From: JANSWY01 sp965267245
GTDB taxonomy: Bacteria > Bacteroidota > Bacteroidia > Cytophagales > Cyclobacteriaceae
Direction of reading: 5' to 3'
Assembly: GCA_965267245.1 (NCBI GenBank)
Contig: OZ253939.1
Span: 744,001 to 808,000, forward strand
DNA: 64,000 nt
Positions 35,637 to 45,579 of this stretch are shown here, piece by piece. Positions within the stretch are counted from its first letter, which is position 1; the number at the start of each line of letters is the position of its first letter. The notes below the pieces were generated by a model. The model saw only the letters and a list, made by a program, of their open reading frames with translations. It was not told where the DNA came from and did no database searches. The position numbers were made by a program, and so were the translations under genes.

Positions 35637-38600
35637 TCATTCTTTTTTCCATTCAGGGAACCTACCAGGAGTGTAGGATGCTCCATAACTTTCCAGGAGT
35701 TTATCCAGTTCTAAGGATTGTTCGTCAGCAGCTTTGAGTTCTGTAAGAACATTTTCAAAAGCCTCTGCTACAATCTTATATGAACTCTTGAATGTCTCAG
35801 TTGGGGCTGCAGTGGTAGTCCAAAGTGAGTAAACAATGATATCAATTCTGTCTTTAAGTGAAGTAGGTGTAGCACCTTCATACCTTCTTCGCAAGCCATC
35901 TCCATTTAATTTTCTACTTAGACCATCCAATTGAGTCTCCAACGCTAATATCTTCTCATAATCCTTTACCGGTGCTCCCGGTGTTTCCAGATAAGCCTTT
36001 TTATAATATTTAACTTTCTCTTTGAGCCATTTCATATATTCATCCGCACTACCGGCAGCTCTACCTAGCTCAGCCACTTTTTTGTTAAATGCATCAAGTG
36101 CTACTTTATCAGCAGCAGGGATAGAGGTATGGTTCAGGTAAACACAATTAAACTCCTTCTTTGAAACGAGATTTATATACTGACCGTCTTCAAATTTATC
36201 AAGAGCAACGTTGTATGTGCCGGGAGGTACCATGTAACCCACACTGGGTGAAACCCATGCATAAGTATCATCGAAAGGTGTGAAACTGATCGGGTCTATA
36301 GGATCCCGACGAAAATCCCATGTAATTCGGTTTACTCCGGTAGATACACCGGTTTTAATTTTTCGTACAACATTGCCATTAGCATCTGAGATGGTAAACA
36401 ACAAATATGGGTCAGGCTGCTGCGATTCCTTTAAAAGCTGTTTATACGTAGGGTATGCAAGATCCAGTCCTTTTTCTTGTCTATCTTTTTCCAATTTCCT
36501 TCTTTTCTCTTTTGCAGTTTTTATCTCTTCTTTCACATAGTAGGTGATTGTGGCTCCTACTTTAGGATTCGGGGCTGAAAAGAAACTTCCTCCCTGAAAA
36601 CCAATTCCCGGATACCCAAAAGGATGGGCCTCAACATACATGCAGGCATCCTTGATCGGAAATATGAACGCATCTTGTTTCAACAAATCAGTTGAAATTG
36701 ATCGCAAAGGTGAATAATCATCCAGGATATATATTCCCCTACCATATGTGCCAGCAACCAGGTCGTCTTCTCTTTCCTGTATGGAAAGACTTTGATAGGT
36801 GACTGTAGGTAATCCATTCATAAATTTTACCCACGTTTTGCCCCTATCGTTTGAAGCATACAGGCCAAATTGGGTACCCACAAACAGCAAATTCGGAGTT
36901 TTATGATCTTCTACAATACTATAAGTGCTTCCCTGAGCTGGTAGGTTTCCATTGATAGAAGACCATGTCCTTCCTCCATCAGTTGTCATCAAAACATGTG
37001 GCTTCTGATCACCACTTTTCACAGCCTGGCATGCCGCAAAGGCAACATTTTTATCATGGTGAGAAGCAAAAATCTGATGCACCCTTGTAAAATTTAGGAT
37101 TCCCGGAGTAACAGAGGCTTTCTCCCAGGTTTCACCACCGTTTTTAGTCACATGTATAAGCCCATCGCCTGTGCCGGCATAAATTATTTGTTCATCTAAA
37201 GGAGATTCCGCTAACGCTGTTATTTTGGCGGAGGATCTTTTTCCTGCCATTTCATCGATGCTCCAACTCTTACCCATAATCCGGTCCATTTTCTGAGGAA
37301 CTCCTCGTGTCAGGTCGGGGCTAATTTCTTTCCAGGTACTTCCCTGGTCATTCGATCGAAATACTTTATGAGCTGCAAAATAGATCATGTTGTTGTCAAA
37401 CCTTGATATCCTTAATGGAGAATCCCAATCGAACCGGTAACCACTGTCGTATTTTGTATTGATAGGTTGTATGAACAATTGTTCACCGCTTTTCTTATCA
37501 AAACGGACTAAATTTCCATTCTGCGACTGCACATAAAGAATATTTGGATCTTTCCAGTCAGCCTGAGTCATGAACCCATCTCCTCCGAGGGTATAGCTCC
37601 ATTCTCTATTGGTTATTCCTGACGAATTGAGTGTTCTGGACGGGCCAATCAGACTACTATTATCCTGCGTTCCGATAAAAACATTGTAAAAAGGTGTAGA
37701 ATTATCAGTGCTTATTTTATAAATCTCTGTAATCGCCATATTGGCCTTGAAATCCCAATTCTTTCCTTCATCCCAGGAATCATAAACGCCACCATCATTT
37801 CCTGAGATCAAGTGTTTGGTATTAGTTGGGTCAATCCACATAGCGTGATTATCCACATGTTTGTACTTTTCACCAAGTTTTGAAAATGTCACTCCACCGT
37901 CTTTACTTACCTGGTTGAGTAGATCCATCGAATAGATTTTGTTTTCATCCAGCGGGTCTGCTACTAATTTTTGCATGTAAAAAGGATATGCAGGGCTATA
38001 ACTACTTTGCTTTGTCCAACTAGCTCCCCTATCCGTGCTTCTGTAACATCCTCCATTTTCTTTGGCTTCTACAAGGGCATAAACATAATCTGGGTTTGCT
38101 GGTGAGATTGCCAATCCAATTCTACCTGTTGCCTCTGGGATCGGACTACTCACCTTATCCCAGGATTCACCACCGTCTGTACTTTTGAAAATACCTCCCT
38201 CAACTCCACCTCTTACTGAAACATTACCTTTACTGAGTCGTTGTTGTGCAGAAGCATACAGAATGGACGGATACCTTGGGTCCATATGAACTTCAAAACA
38301 GCCCACATAGGGTCCCAGGTTTAAAACTCTTTCCCATGAAAGACCTCCATTTATGGTTTTGTAGATCCCCCTGTCGCCTCCTTCATTATGAGCAGAACCA
38401 TAAGCAGCAACATACACGATATCAGTATTGGTAGGGTCCACCACAATATCTCCAATGTGTTCAGATTTCGTCAAGCCCATATTTTCCCAGGACTTTCCAC
38501 CATCATCACTTCGATAAACTCCATCACCATAAATGGCATTACTCTGGGCATTGCTTTCACCAGTACCTACCCAAACCACATTTGGGTTTACAGGATCAAT

Positions 38601-38909
38601 GGTCACACATCCCATGGCGAATGTTGATTGTCCTTCAAACACAGGTGAGAAAGTCACACCATTATTTGAAGTTTTCCAAAGAGAACCACTTCCCGAGGCA
38701 ACATAATATTCACTATGGTTAAATGGATTCACTGCCAGATCAACAATTCTACCACCAGTGATTCCTGGTCCAATACTTCTAAATTTTAGGCCAGATAGGG
38801 AAACATCCTCAAGAGCATTAGATGTTGAATTCTGATTTTTTGACTGTCCGACTACCTCTAATGAAGTAAAGCAAGTAGCAAGTAAGATTAAAGAAGTGAT
38901 TCTATTCAT
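35637..38909 (-). CDS. Large secreted BNR/VPS10 beta-propeller protein
   Basis: The best start is the ATG at 38909 (MNRITSLILLATCFTSLEVVGQ, a signal peptide), 11 codons after a longer alternative. The 1090-residue protein has many sialidase-type BNR blades with S/T-x-D-x-G-x-T/S-W boxes: KTSNNGVTF, RSDDGGKSWENM, KTINGGLSWERV, KSTDGGESWDKV, MTTDGGRTWSS and ASNDRGKTWVKF. The blades occupy about residues 30-740, after which come an Ig-like or C-terminal helical part. Family members are called sortilin/VPS10 or glycosyl hydrolase-like; hydrolase activity is not shown. It may be an outer-surface binding protein. Confidence 0.9.
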   Translation of the reverse strand: MNRITSLILLATCFTSLEVVGQSKNQNSTSNALEDVSLSGLKFRSIGPGITGGRIVDLAVNPFNHSEYYVASGSGSLWKTSNNGVTFSPVFEGQSTFAMGCVTIDPVNPNVVWVGTGESNAQSNAIYGDGVYRSDDGGKSWENMGLTKSEHIGDIVVDPTNTDIVYVAAYGSAHNEGGDRGIYKTINGGLSWERVLNLGPYVGCFEVHMDPRYPSILYASAQQRLSKGNVSVRGGVEGGIFKSTDGGESWDKVSSPIPEATGRIGLAISPANPDYVYALVEAKENGGCYRSTDRGASWTKQSSYSPAYPFYMQKLVADPLDENKIYSMDLLNQVSKDGGVTFSKLGEKYKHVDNHAMWIDPTNTKHLISGNDGGVYDSWDEGKNWDFKANMAITEIYKISTDNSTPFYNVFIGTQDNSSLIGPSRTLNSSGITNREWSYTLGGDGFMTQADWKDPNILYVQSQNGNLVRFDKKSGEQLFIQPINTKYDSGYRFDWDSPLRISRFDNNMIYFAAHKVFRSNDQGSTWKEISPDLTRGVPQKMDRIMGKSWSIDEMAGKRSSAKITALAESPLDEQIIYAGTGDGLIHVTKNGGETWEKASVTPGILNFTRVHQIFASHHDKNVAFAACQAVKSGDQKPHVLMTTDGGRTWSSINGNLPAQGSTYSIVEDHKTPNLLFVGTQFGLYASNDRGKTWVKFMNGLPTVTYQSLSIQEREDDLVAGTYGRGIYILDDYSPLRSISTDLLKQDAFIFPIKDACMYVEAHPFGYPGIGFQGGSFFSAPNPKVGATITYYVKEEIKTAKEKRRKLEKDRQEKGLDLAYPTYKQLLKESQQPDPYLLFTISDANGNVVRKIKTGVSTGVNRITWDFRRDPIDPISFTPFDDTYAWVSPSVGYMVPPGTYNVALDKFEDGQYINLVSKKEFNCVYLNHTSIPAADKVALDAFNKKVAELGRAAGSADEYMKWLKEKVKYYKKAYLETPGAPVKDYEKILALETQLDGLSRKLNGDGLRRRYEGATPTSLKDRIDIIVYSLWTTTAAPTETFKSSYKIVAEAFENVLTELKAADEQSLELDKLLESYGASYTPGRFPEWKKE

Positions 38910-39111
38910 GATTGGAAGGTTAGTGTTTGACATGAACTCCATGTGTAAAGAGATCCGGTATTAAAGTTAGCTAAATGTTAATCAAATGAAACGTAGCTCA
39001 ATATAACCCATATCTCTAATTCTACACTGGAATTTATATGGACGGCATGGCAGGAACGATAACCTCTAAATTAGTATTTGAAATAAGTTTTATTAACTGA
39101 TAAATTGAATT

Positions 39112-40215
39112 ATGGAAACCTCATTTCAATATCCTCAGAAGAGCAGGTATCAATTCATCAGAGACAAAATGATTGTTGTTGGATGGATTACCTTGTTTTG
39201 GCTCATGCTCGCTTTTTATCAATATTTTGACAGATACACCATTCAGGCATCTAATGGATGCATTCAGCCCAATTATTTACACTGGCCCATCATACGAGGG
39301 ATGTTTGTTTCCCTGACACTGGGAGGAATGATCGGGGGAACAGCTATTGTCTTTTTATGGGAAAATTGGCTAAGGAAAATGTCATTTTTGAAGGCTTTGT
39401 TTTACATCATTGGCTGGTATTCACTTTTAAACCTATTGCTTACATTTATTGCCATCAGCATTTACGATGGTCCGGATTCACCGTTACGAGGAAAGGAATT
39501 CAGTGAGGCTATTCTACCGGCTGTTTTTGATATTAATCTATTACCGAATTTTCTGTTTTGGTTGTTCATCATGTTATTGACCATGGCCATTCTGTTGATC
39601 AGAGATAAGTTCGGTCCAGGAGTCTTTGTAGACTATTTTCGGGGTAGGTATTTCAGACCAAGAAAAGAAGAGAGAATATTCATGTTCATGGACCTTAAAT
39701 CATCCACCACTATTGCCGAAAAGCTGGGAGAAGATAAATATTTCAATTTTCTAAACGACACATTCAAAACGGCCACTCCTGGAATATTGGCTACAAAAGG
39801 TGAGATATATCAATATGTAGGTGATGAAATTGTAGTAAGCTGGAGGTTTACAGATGGTGTGAAAAATGCACAATGTATACAGTGCTTTTATGAAATGACT
39901 GATTTATTGGCTCAAAGAGCTTCATATTTTGAAACAACTTATGGCGAAAAGCCCATATTCAAGGCAGGCCTTCATTCAGGCCATGTCATTGCTGGTGAAA
40001 TGGGTATTATCAAAAGAGAAATAGTATATACTGGTGATGTTTTGAATACGACTGCCAGAATTCAATCTAAGTGCAATGCCAATGATGTGAAAATATTAGT
40101 TTCAAGGAGTCTGTTTGAGCAAATTGAGTCAAGCTCATTGCGTTTGCAACCTATCAGTTTAGGAGAACTTGAATTAAGGGGTAAAAGTGAGAAGGTTGAG
40201 GTAGTGACTTTCTAA
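39112..40215 (+). CDS. Membrane-bound class III adenylate/guanylate cyclase
   Basis: The 367-residue protein has four membrane segments in residues 18-165 and a class III nucleotidyl cyclase domain at about 185-360. Metal aspartates are Asp194 (FMDLKSST) and Asp238 (YVGDEIV), and the transition-state residues Asn312 and Arg316 are in LNTTARIQSK. These fit a catalytically active enzyme that makes cAMP or cGMP in the cytoplasm, with a membrane sensor. It is alone between convergent and divergent neighbours. The Crp/Fnr proteins in the window lack clear cAMP-binding residues, so a link is not shown. Confidence 0.94.
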   Translation: METSFQYPQKSRYQFIRDKMIVVGWITLFWLMLAFYQYFDRYTIQASNGCIQPNYLHWPIIRGMFVSLTLGGMIGGTAIVFLWENWLRKMSFLKALFYIIGWYSLLNLLLTFIAISIYDGPDSPLRGKEFSEAILPAVFDINLLPNFLFWLFIMLLTMAILLIRDKFGPGVFVDYFRGRYFRPRKEERIFMFMDLKSSTTIAEKLGEDKYFNFLNDTFKTATPGILATKGEIYQYVGDEIVVSWRFTDGVKNAQCIQCFYEMTDLLAQRASYFETTYGEKPIFKAGLHSGHVIAGEMGIIKREIVYTGDVLNTTARIQSKCNANDVKILVSRSLFEQIESSSLRLQPISLGELELRGKSEKVEVVTF

Positions 40216-40231
40216 TTAAGACAGTTATTAA

Positions 40232-40253
40232 AGCCCGCAAGATTTCACGGGCT
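40232..40253. terminator. Small hairpin in convergent gap
   Basis: AGCCCG (40232-40237) and CGGGCT (40248-40253) form a 6-bp stem in the 59-bp gap between the cyclase and S41 peptidase genes. There is no T-run; only TTTAA follows on the minus side. Confidence 0.35.
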
Positions 40254-40274
40254 ATGACTACTTTGAATAGTAAG

Positions 40275-41933
40275 TTACTTGACAATTTCACCGATGTATT
40301 CCATAATTGGATCTTTTCCTATGGCGTAATCATCAACAGTCATTGGTACATAAATATCAGGTGCTAACCATTCGCGATTATCATAACTAACTGCACTTTG
40401 CCAGTAGGTCATTGCCGCTGAGGCAATTAACCCGGAATAGGGTAACACAAAATTATTGTCGTCTCCTACATGAGAAGGTTTCCCTCCTGTCGGCTCACCA
40501 ATAAAGGTTGTATTTGAATACTCATCAAGTTTATTGACAAGCATATTGGCTGCCGAAAAAGTTTTTCTCCCAATGACTGTAAAAAGCTTACCCGGTTGGT
40601 TGACCTCCTGATTTTGGATGATTTCAAGTAGAAAGTTTTTTACCAACATACCATTACCTCCATTATTTAGCCTTAAGTCTAATACAAGGGCACATTTCTT
40701 CTTAGCAGCTTCATTAGCGATTTCTTTACCAAACTCCTGTAATGATTGTTTTTGTCCATTTCGGATTTGATTTATTTGAGCATATACGATATTGGCAGTC
40801 TTGTCGTACTCATACCAAAACGTTTCATTAACGTTCATGAGATATCTTGGTTGAGAATCCTGATTTTGCAGCGACACCCATCCATTCGGAGTAGATTTTG
40901 ATGAAATTATTTCTGGAGTGAATAGGTCAGTTTCTAAAGTGATCTTTTCTTCAACTCCATTTTTTTCAATCAAAACCGATATTTCACCTTCACTGGATTT
41001 GGCCACATCAACATGTTGTAAAATCTCAGTTAAGGTTATGTAAAAAAGACTAGTCCACCTTTTCATAATTTGGTTTTCCGGATTAGCCACCATACTTACT
41101 GACTCAATCAGTTTTTCAATTGGTGTATTTTCTATCGCCAATACTTTAGCACCCAAAAGTTTCTCATACCCCACTTTTGCTTTCCTAATGTGAATCCCAT
41201 CTTTGAATTCATATAGTTCAATAGGTAATTGGTGAAAATGGTGTTTGCCCTGGAATGGAGGAATGATATAACTGTGGCCTGCGCCAATAGAACTTGTAAG
41301 TTTCATGAGCTCCACAATTATTTGATCATCTGTAAGGTTAGCAATGTTCTCTTGAAGGTTATTGAGTTCATTGTTCCATGTCTTTTGATCTACCAAACCG
41401 AATAAGTCGTGGTGCATCAGTTCAAATTTTGATTTGAAGTATTGAATATCTAGTGCCCATCCTTCCTCTCGGGATAATTCCACTCCAATATCAGGGAACA
41501 ATTCTTTAAACTCTTCCAATTGATGAAGACCGTTGAGATCCGGATCAGGTCTCACAGTTTCTTCATGGTCTTGTAATCCGTTCTGTAAGGATCTCTTTAA
41601 CCAAATCAAGGCATTTTGCTGATCACCAGATCTGGCATAACTGCATGCTGCATTGTAGCTTGTAACAGCCTTATTATATCCAATATTATAAGCACTTACA
41701 AATTGCTCAATGGATTTCTGAAATTCATCTAGGTTAAGGTAGGTCCACCCTAATTGGTAGGCATATTTCCCATTATAAGGATTTTCTTTTACAACCTTTT
41801 GAAGTGATTCTGCTGCCAATTGCCATTCCTTATTTGAGAATTGTTTTTGCGAGCTTCTTAATAATTCAAAGTCCTGGGCAAAGAGTTGAAAACTGAGTAA
41901 CCCGAATAACATTAAACTAATTTTCCTTTTCAT
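40275..41933 (-). CDS. Secreted TPR and S41-family peptidase
   Basis: The 552-residue protein has a signal peptide (MKRKISLMLFGLLSFQLFAQ), two to three TPR repeats (25-125: KYAYQLGWTYLNLDEFQKSI, SYNAACSYARSGDQQNALIW), a linker and an S41 domain. Peptidase motifs include LVLDLRLNNGGNG, TFSAANML with likely nucleophile Ser460, and GEPTGGKP with Lys485, an arrangement that keeps both catalytic candidates. It should act in the periplasm or on the surface. It is downstream of an AraC membrane regulator by 83 bp, the same pairing as at 26681-29258, and part of the minus-strand operon running from 44362. Confidence 0.92.
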   Translation of the reverse strand: MKRKISLMLFGLLSFQLFAQDFELLRSSQKQFSNKEWQLAAESLQKVVKENPYNGKYAYQLGWTYLNLDEFQKSIEQFVSAYNIGYNKAVTSYNAACSYARSGDQQNALIWLKRSLQNGLQDHEETVRPDPDLNGLHQLEEFKELFPDIGVELSREEGWALDIQYFKSKFELMHHDLFGLVDQKTWNNELNNLQENIANLTDDQIIVELMKLTSSIGAGHSYIIPPFQGKHHFHQLPIELYEFKDGIHIRKAKVGYEKLLGAKVLAIENTPIEKLIESVSMVANPENQIMKRWTSLFYITLTEILQHVDVAKSSEGEISVLIEKNGVEEKITLETDLFTPEIISSKSTPNGWVSLQNQDSQPRYLMNVNETFWYEYDKTANIVYAQINQIRNGQKQSLQEFGKEIANEAAKKKCALVLDLRLNNGGNGMLVKNFLLEIIQNQEVNQPGKLFTVIGRKTFSAANMLVNKLDEYSNTTFIGEPTGGKPSHVGDDNNFVLPYSGLIASAAMTYWQSAVSYDNREWLAPDIYVPMTVDDYAIGKDPIMEYIGEIVK

Positions 41934-42016
41934 AATTCGTTTTTATTTTGAGTAATTATGAAGCGAAAAAAGCCTGTTAGAATAAGTTTAGCGGTCCAAA
42001 TCATGATTTGGGACTA

Positions 42017-43108
42017 CTAGTGGGAATACTTTTTTTGATATTCCGAGGGTGTCAAACCTGTAGCATTTTTAAAAATTCTGTTCATTACAGTCTTTGAACT
42101 AAATCCAGCTTCAAAACCAAGAGCCAAAATGTTCAAATGCTGTTTCGAATTATTTAAGAGTGAAGTTTTCAAAGCCTCAACGCGATAGCTATTCAGATAA
42201 TCCTGAAAATTCCTGCCTTCTTTTTGATTGATTACCCTTGATAAGTTATTGGGAGAGGTTTTTAGCATTTCTGCAAGTGTGTCTAACCTCAATTTACTAT
42301 CTAAATAGGGTTTCTCAGTATCCATAACCTCGGACAATTGTCCATGAAGTAAATCAGTGCCTTTGTCACTTAGTGTAGAGCCCTGGTACTTTGGTTTGAA
42401 GTCAAAGACAATTGGATGTTGTATAGCGAAATACGAAAGTGCATATATCACAATAACCAAACTTAACTCGGGGAAATCATCCAAATAGGAAGAAAAACTA
42501 AGGTCAAAGTGCCCCAGAAGAAAGGAAATTACTCCAATGACGAAAACAGATATAAAAACATGCACAGTAATTCCCAACCATAAGCGAAGATCCTTATTAA
42601 TGTTTTGAGCAGACTGAGATTTCCGATGTTTCAGATAATACAAATAGGTTATTATACTGTATGAAATGACATGAATGGCTTTTACCGAACCAAGGATGGT
42701 TACATAAAGCGGCATATCACCTGACATGTACAATACGGTGGCAGGATTATCCCCTATAAGAATCCTGACAATAAAATATATGACAAACCCCACAAATGGT
42801 ATCAGGTGCAGTATGTCATAAACTTTGAATTTATAGGTATTAATGAGAACACTTTTAATGTATAAGTAGAATGATGGGCCAATTAAAAGTGGTGTAGAGA
42901 ATGTGGCATAGAAGAAAAATATATGCTCAATAACCCAGGTGGTAGTGACCAAATATTTATGAACCAACACAATCAAAAATGTTAAGATCAGCACCAGCAA
43001 GAAACTATTAGGGTCATTGTTTCTACGCTTTCGGGTTAGGTTTATCAGCAAGAACACGCCTTGCAATAAACCAATGATAATGACGATGATTACAAAAGTG
43101 TCTCTCAT
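42017..43108 (-). CDS. Membrane-anchored AraC-family transcriptional regulator
   Basis: The 363-residue protein has about seven membrane segments (residues 5-220) and a C-terminal AraC DNA-binding domain (about 255-360) with TSPNNLSRVINQKEGRNFQD and GFEAGFSSKTVMNRIFKNAT. Fold and domain order match the regulators at 7663 and 28173. It lies 43 bp after the 4HB-type membrane protein and 83 bp before a TPR-S41 peptidase gene on the same strand, so a membrane signal could be relayed to control of the peptidase. Confidence 0.93.
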   Translation of the reverse strand: MRDTFVIIVIIIGLLQGVFLLINLTRKRRNNDPNSFLLVLILTFLIVLVHKYLVTTTWVIEHIFFFYATFSTPLLIGPSFYLYIKSVLINTYKFKVYDILHLIPFVGFVIYFIVRILIGDNPATVLYMSGDMPLYVTILGSVKAIHVISYSIITYLYYLKHRKSQSAQNINKDLRLWLGITVHVFISVFVIGVISFLLGHFDLSFSSYLDDFPELSLVIVIYALSYFAIQHPIVFDFKPKYQGSTLSDKGTDLLHGQLSEVMDTEKPYLDSKLRLDTLAEMLKTSPNNLSRVINQKEGRNFQDYLNSYRVEALKTSLLNNSKQHLNILALGFEAGFSSKTVMNRIFKNATGLTPSEYQKKYSH

Positions 43109-43151
43109 TCAAAGACAAAGATGATGTCTTCCTTCAAATAATGAAATCAAT

Positions 43152-43775
43152 TCAATCTTTAATGGGTCTTATAAATATGATCAATTGTATTAAAAGCCCA
43201 ATTACAATCAGCGTTATCTCTTCTATTCTCGAAATTAGATGACTGGTGTCAATTGCTTTGTGAGATTGTTCTATAATTCTACTTCCTTCCTTCAGTTGTA
43301 TCTCAAACAAAGCATCCAATTCTTCAAAGACGGCAGCATAGTAACTGTCCACTATGTCGATAGAAGGCAATTCTTCATTTATCAATTCACCTTTTATGTA
43401 CTGAGATTCATATTGTATCAACACATTGAGTTTAGCAAACAATGATTCAAAATGCTGTGTCTCCTTTTCAGTATGCCTGGTATTAGCAAACCTGGTCATG
43501 AGTGCTTCAATTGAATCATTAGCAAGAGAACTGTATTCGACCAGGTCATCTATGTTGTTTTCCTGAAGGAAAGTTCTCTTGGTTTGAAGTTGACGACTGA
43601 TCCTAAAAAGGTAATCCTTTGCCAGAATTCTGTCTTCATAAACAGTAGTGAGGTTGTCCTGTACAATAGTAAAATGATTACTGTCCATCATATTGGTTGC
43701 CAGAACCAGTAAAAAAACAACAGCTAGTGCTGCTCCCATTCTAATTCTTTGTGCCGTACTGAATTTCCAATTCAT
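43152..43775 (-). CDS. Two-pass membrane protein with 4HB-type sensor domain
   Basis: I start at the ATG at 43775 (MNWKFSTAQRIRMGAALAVV), because the longer ATG at 43820 overlaps the previous gene and adds unrelated residues. The 207-residue protein has two membrane segments, at about residues 12-30 and at the end (ITLIVIGLLIQLIIFI), flanking about 150 residues of long helices. This is the layout of the MCP four-helix-bundle ligand-binding domain, but there is no HAMP or signalling domain after it. A stand-alone sensor that acts on its neighbour AraC regulator is possible. It is 43 bp upstream of that gene. Confidence 0.75.
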   Translation of the reverse strand: MNWKFSTAQRIRMGAALAVVFLLVLATNMMDSNHFTIVQDNLTTVYEDRILAKDYLFRISRQLQTKRTFLQENNIDDLVEYSSLANDSIEALMTRFANTRHTEKETQHFESLFAKLNVLIQYESQYIKGELINEELPSIDIVDSYYAAVFEELDALFEIQLKEGSRIIEQSHKAIDTSHLISRIEEITLIVIGLLIQLIIFIRPIKD

Positions 43776-43807
43776 GTAGTGAGTTTTAATTAAGACTAAT
43801 TGGGAGT

Positions 43808-44362
43808 CTACAATTCCCAAACTTTTCTCCTAATGTAAAAATGTTCTACATGTTTTTTGATGTTTTTTACTTTTTTAGTCAATTGTTTCATGTATCTGTA
43901 CATGACCACTTCTTGTGCATAAACCTTCGCTCCATAGGAATGAGTACTAAATCCGGCCCTGTAATGGTCTGAGTTCTTTTCAATTTTCGATGCAAATGAG
44001 CATTGTTCCCGAAAGAAATTCAGAAACTCCTCCGAGTGATATTTTTCGTCAAGATTCTCCATGTGTTTCAATATCTTTTTGATGGTACCTTTTGAATGGG
44101 GATAATTATTGGCTAACAGGTCTTGTTCCAGAAGATCATGATATCGATGCATCTGATTAAGCAAAGTGAAAATAGATTGACGGTAAAGATCATCATTACA
44201 AAATCGTTTCAGGTTTCTGTACTCAGAAAGTGCCATCATTTCCAGATGTAGACTGCTGGATAAGGTAAGTACCTTTTTTTCAATTAGGTAAGGATCATTC
44301 GTATTGTAGGCAAATAGCGCATGTTGAATAGTGAATAAAAGGAATAGTAATATAAGTTTCAT
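43808..44362 (-). CDS. Secreted helical protein of unknown function
   Basis: The ATG at 44362 leads into a signal peptide (MKLILLFLLFTIQHALFAYN), five codons after an alternative ATG. The 184-residue product is almost entirely helical and rich in Tyr, His and Lys: EMMALSEYRNLKRFCND, LNQMHRYHDLLEQDLLANN and a C-terminal YMKQLTKKVKNIKKHVEH. I recognise no family; it resembles a DUF305/DUF4142-like helical bundle only in general composition. It is 32 bp upstream of the 4HB membrane protein and starts the operon that ends with the TPR-S41 peptidase. Confidence 0.72.
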   Translation of the reverse strand: MKLILLFLLFTIQHALFAYNTNDPYLIEKKVLTLSSSLHLEMMALSEYRNLKRFCNDDLYRQSIFTLLNQMHRYHDLLEQDLLANNYPHSKGTIKKILKHMENLDEKYHSEEFLNFFREQCSFASKIEKNSDHYRAGFSTHSYGAKVYAQEVVMYRYMKQLTKKVKNIKKHVEHFYIRRKVWEL

Positions 44363-44537
44363 ATACCAAAAAAGCATATTCTTCTATATAAAGTAAATCA
44401 CGATTAATTCGGAAATTATTTGTGGAAAATACGGATGTTTCAGTATTCAGTTATTATAAAAATCATAATATTTAAGATATTCATCTGATCAGAATTATCC
44501 TATGTTCGTAACAATAATCAAACAGTCTATTTAGTCA

Positions 44538-45575
44538 ATGTTTAGAATTGATACCGTTACCCTATTTGCATTTTTTGGCACTTTCCAGGGACTAATATTT
44601 GCAGCCATCTTTTGGCACAAGAACAAATCAATAGCGAATAGACTATTTGCATTTCTATTATTGGCAACCAGCATCAGAATTGCTAAAAACATTTTTGTAC
44701 ACCTTAGAGACCTTAACCCAGAAATGTTTTTAAACCATGGACTCTGGCAAGACATAGTTTACACCGGTATTACTCATCAGTTAGCAATTGGTCCTTTGTT
44801 TTTCTTTTATTTTCAATCAAAGCTTCTCCCTAAATTCAAAATTGAGGGTAAGTTGTATTTCCACTTCCTTCCCTATGCAATATTTCTGGTGATCAGCCTT
44901 TTTGTAAAATGGAGCTTTTGGCAAAACGGTGGTTTGTATGCTTGCTATGCTTCAATATTGTTTTACTATCTGCTATCCTTGCGGGTTTATTATCTTCACC
45001 AAAACAAAATTGATGTTGGAACAAGGTCCTGGTTGGGTGGATTATTGATTACAGTTGGGGTTTTAATGATGGCATATTCACCGATATTGTTTCATTATGT
45101 AGGATATGCCGGAGGTGGTTTACTATATACCATTGCCATACTTGTTACGGGTTATGTTATGATATCAAGCAAGGGTAGCATCTCTTTTTTTCGCACAAAG
45201 TACGAAACTTCCTCTCTTATTGATAGCAAAATCAAGGAGATCAGAGCTAAACTTGAAGAACACATTCTTGAGAATAAGCCTTACCTGGATGTTGAATTAA
45301 CACTCAATAAACTTGCAAGCCAAATAGAGGTACAACCTCATCATCTTTCGCGAGTTATAAATCAGAATTTCAAAGTAAGTTTTACTGATTATATCAATCA
45401 ATTTAGGCTGGAAGAGGCAAAAAAGAGACTTGGTAATCCTCAATATGATCACTTGAAAATAGCCGCATTGGCCTATGAATGTGGGTTCAATTCTGTTCCA
45501 ACTTTTAATAATTTGTTTAAGAAGGTTTACAAGTCCACACCATCAGCTTATAGAAAAAAGGTTAGGAGTGATTAA
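44538..45575 (+). CDS. Membrane-anchored AraC-family transcriptional regulator
   Basis: The 345-residue protein has seven hydrophobic segments (residues 5-210) and an AraC domain at about 245-340 with QPHHLSRVINQNFKVSFTDY and AYECGFNSVPTFNNLFKKVY. It is the fourth membrane AraC regulator in the window. It is divergent from the 44362-40275 operon and convergent, with a 4-bp gap, with an NTF2-like gene. It may control the divergent operon from the shared upstream region 44363-44537. Confidence 0.93.
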   Translation: MFRIDTVTLFAFFGTFQGLIFAAIFWHKNKSIANRLFAFLLLATSIRIAKNIFVHLRDLNPEMFLNHGLWQDIVYTGITHQLAIGPLFFFYFQSKLLPKFKIEGKLYFHFLPYAIFLVISLFVKWSFWQNGGLYACYASILFYYLLSLRVYYLHQNKIDVGTRSWLGGLLITVGVLMMAYSPILFHYVGYAGGGLLYTIAILVTGYVMISSKGSISFFRTKYETSSLIDSKIKEIRAKLEEHILENKPYLDVELTLNKLASQIEVQPHHLSRVINQNFKVSFTDYINQFRLEEAKKRLGNPQYDHLKIAALAYECGFNSVPTFNNLFKKVYKSTPSAYRKKVRSD

Positions 45576-45579
45576 GTTT

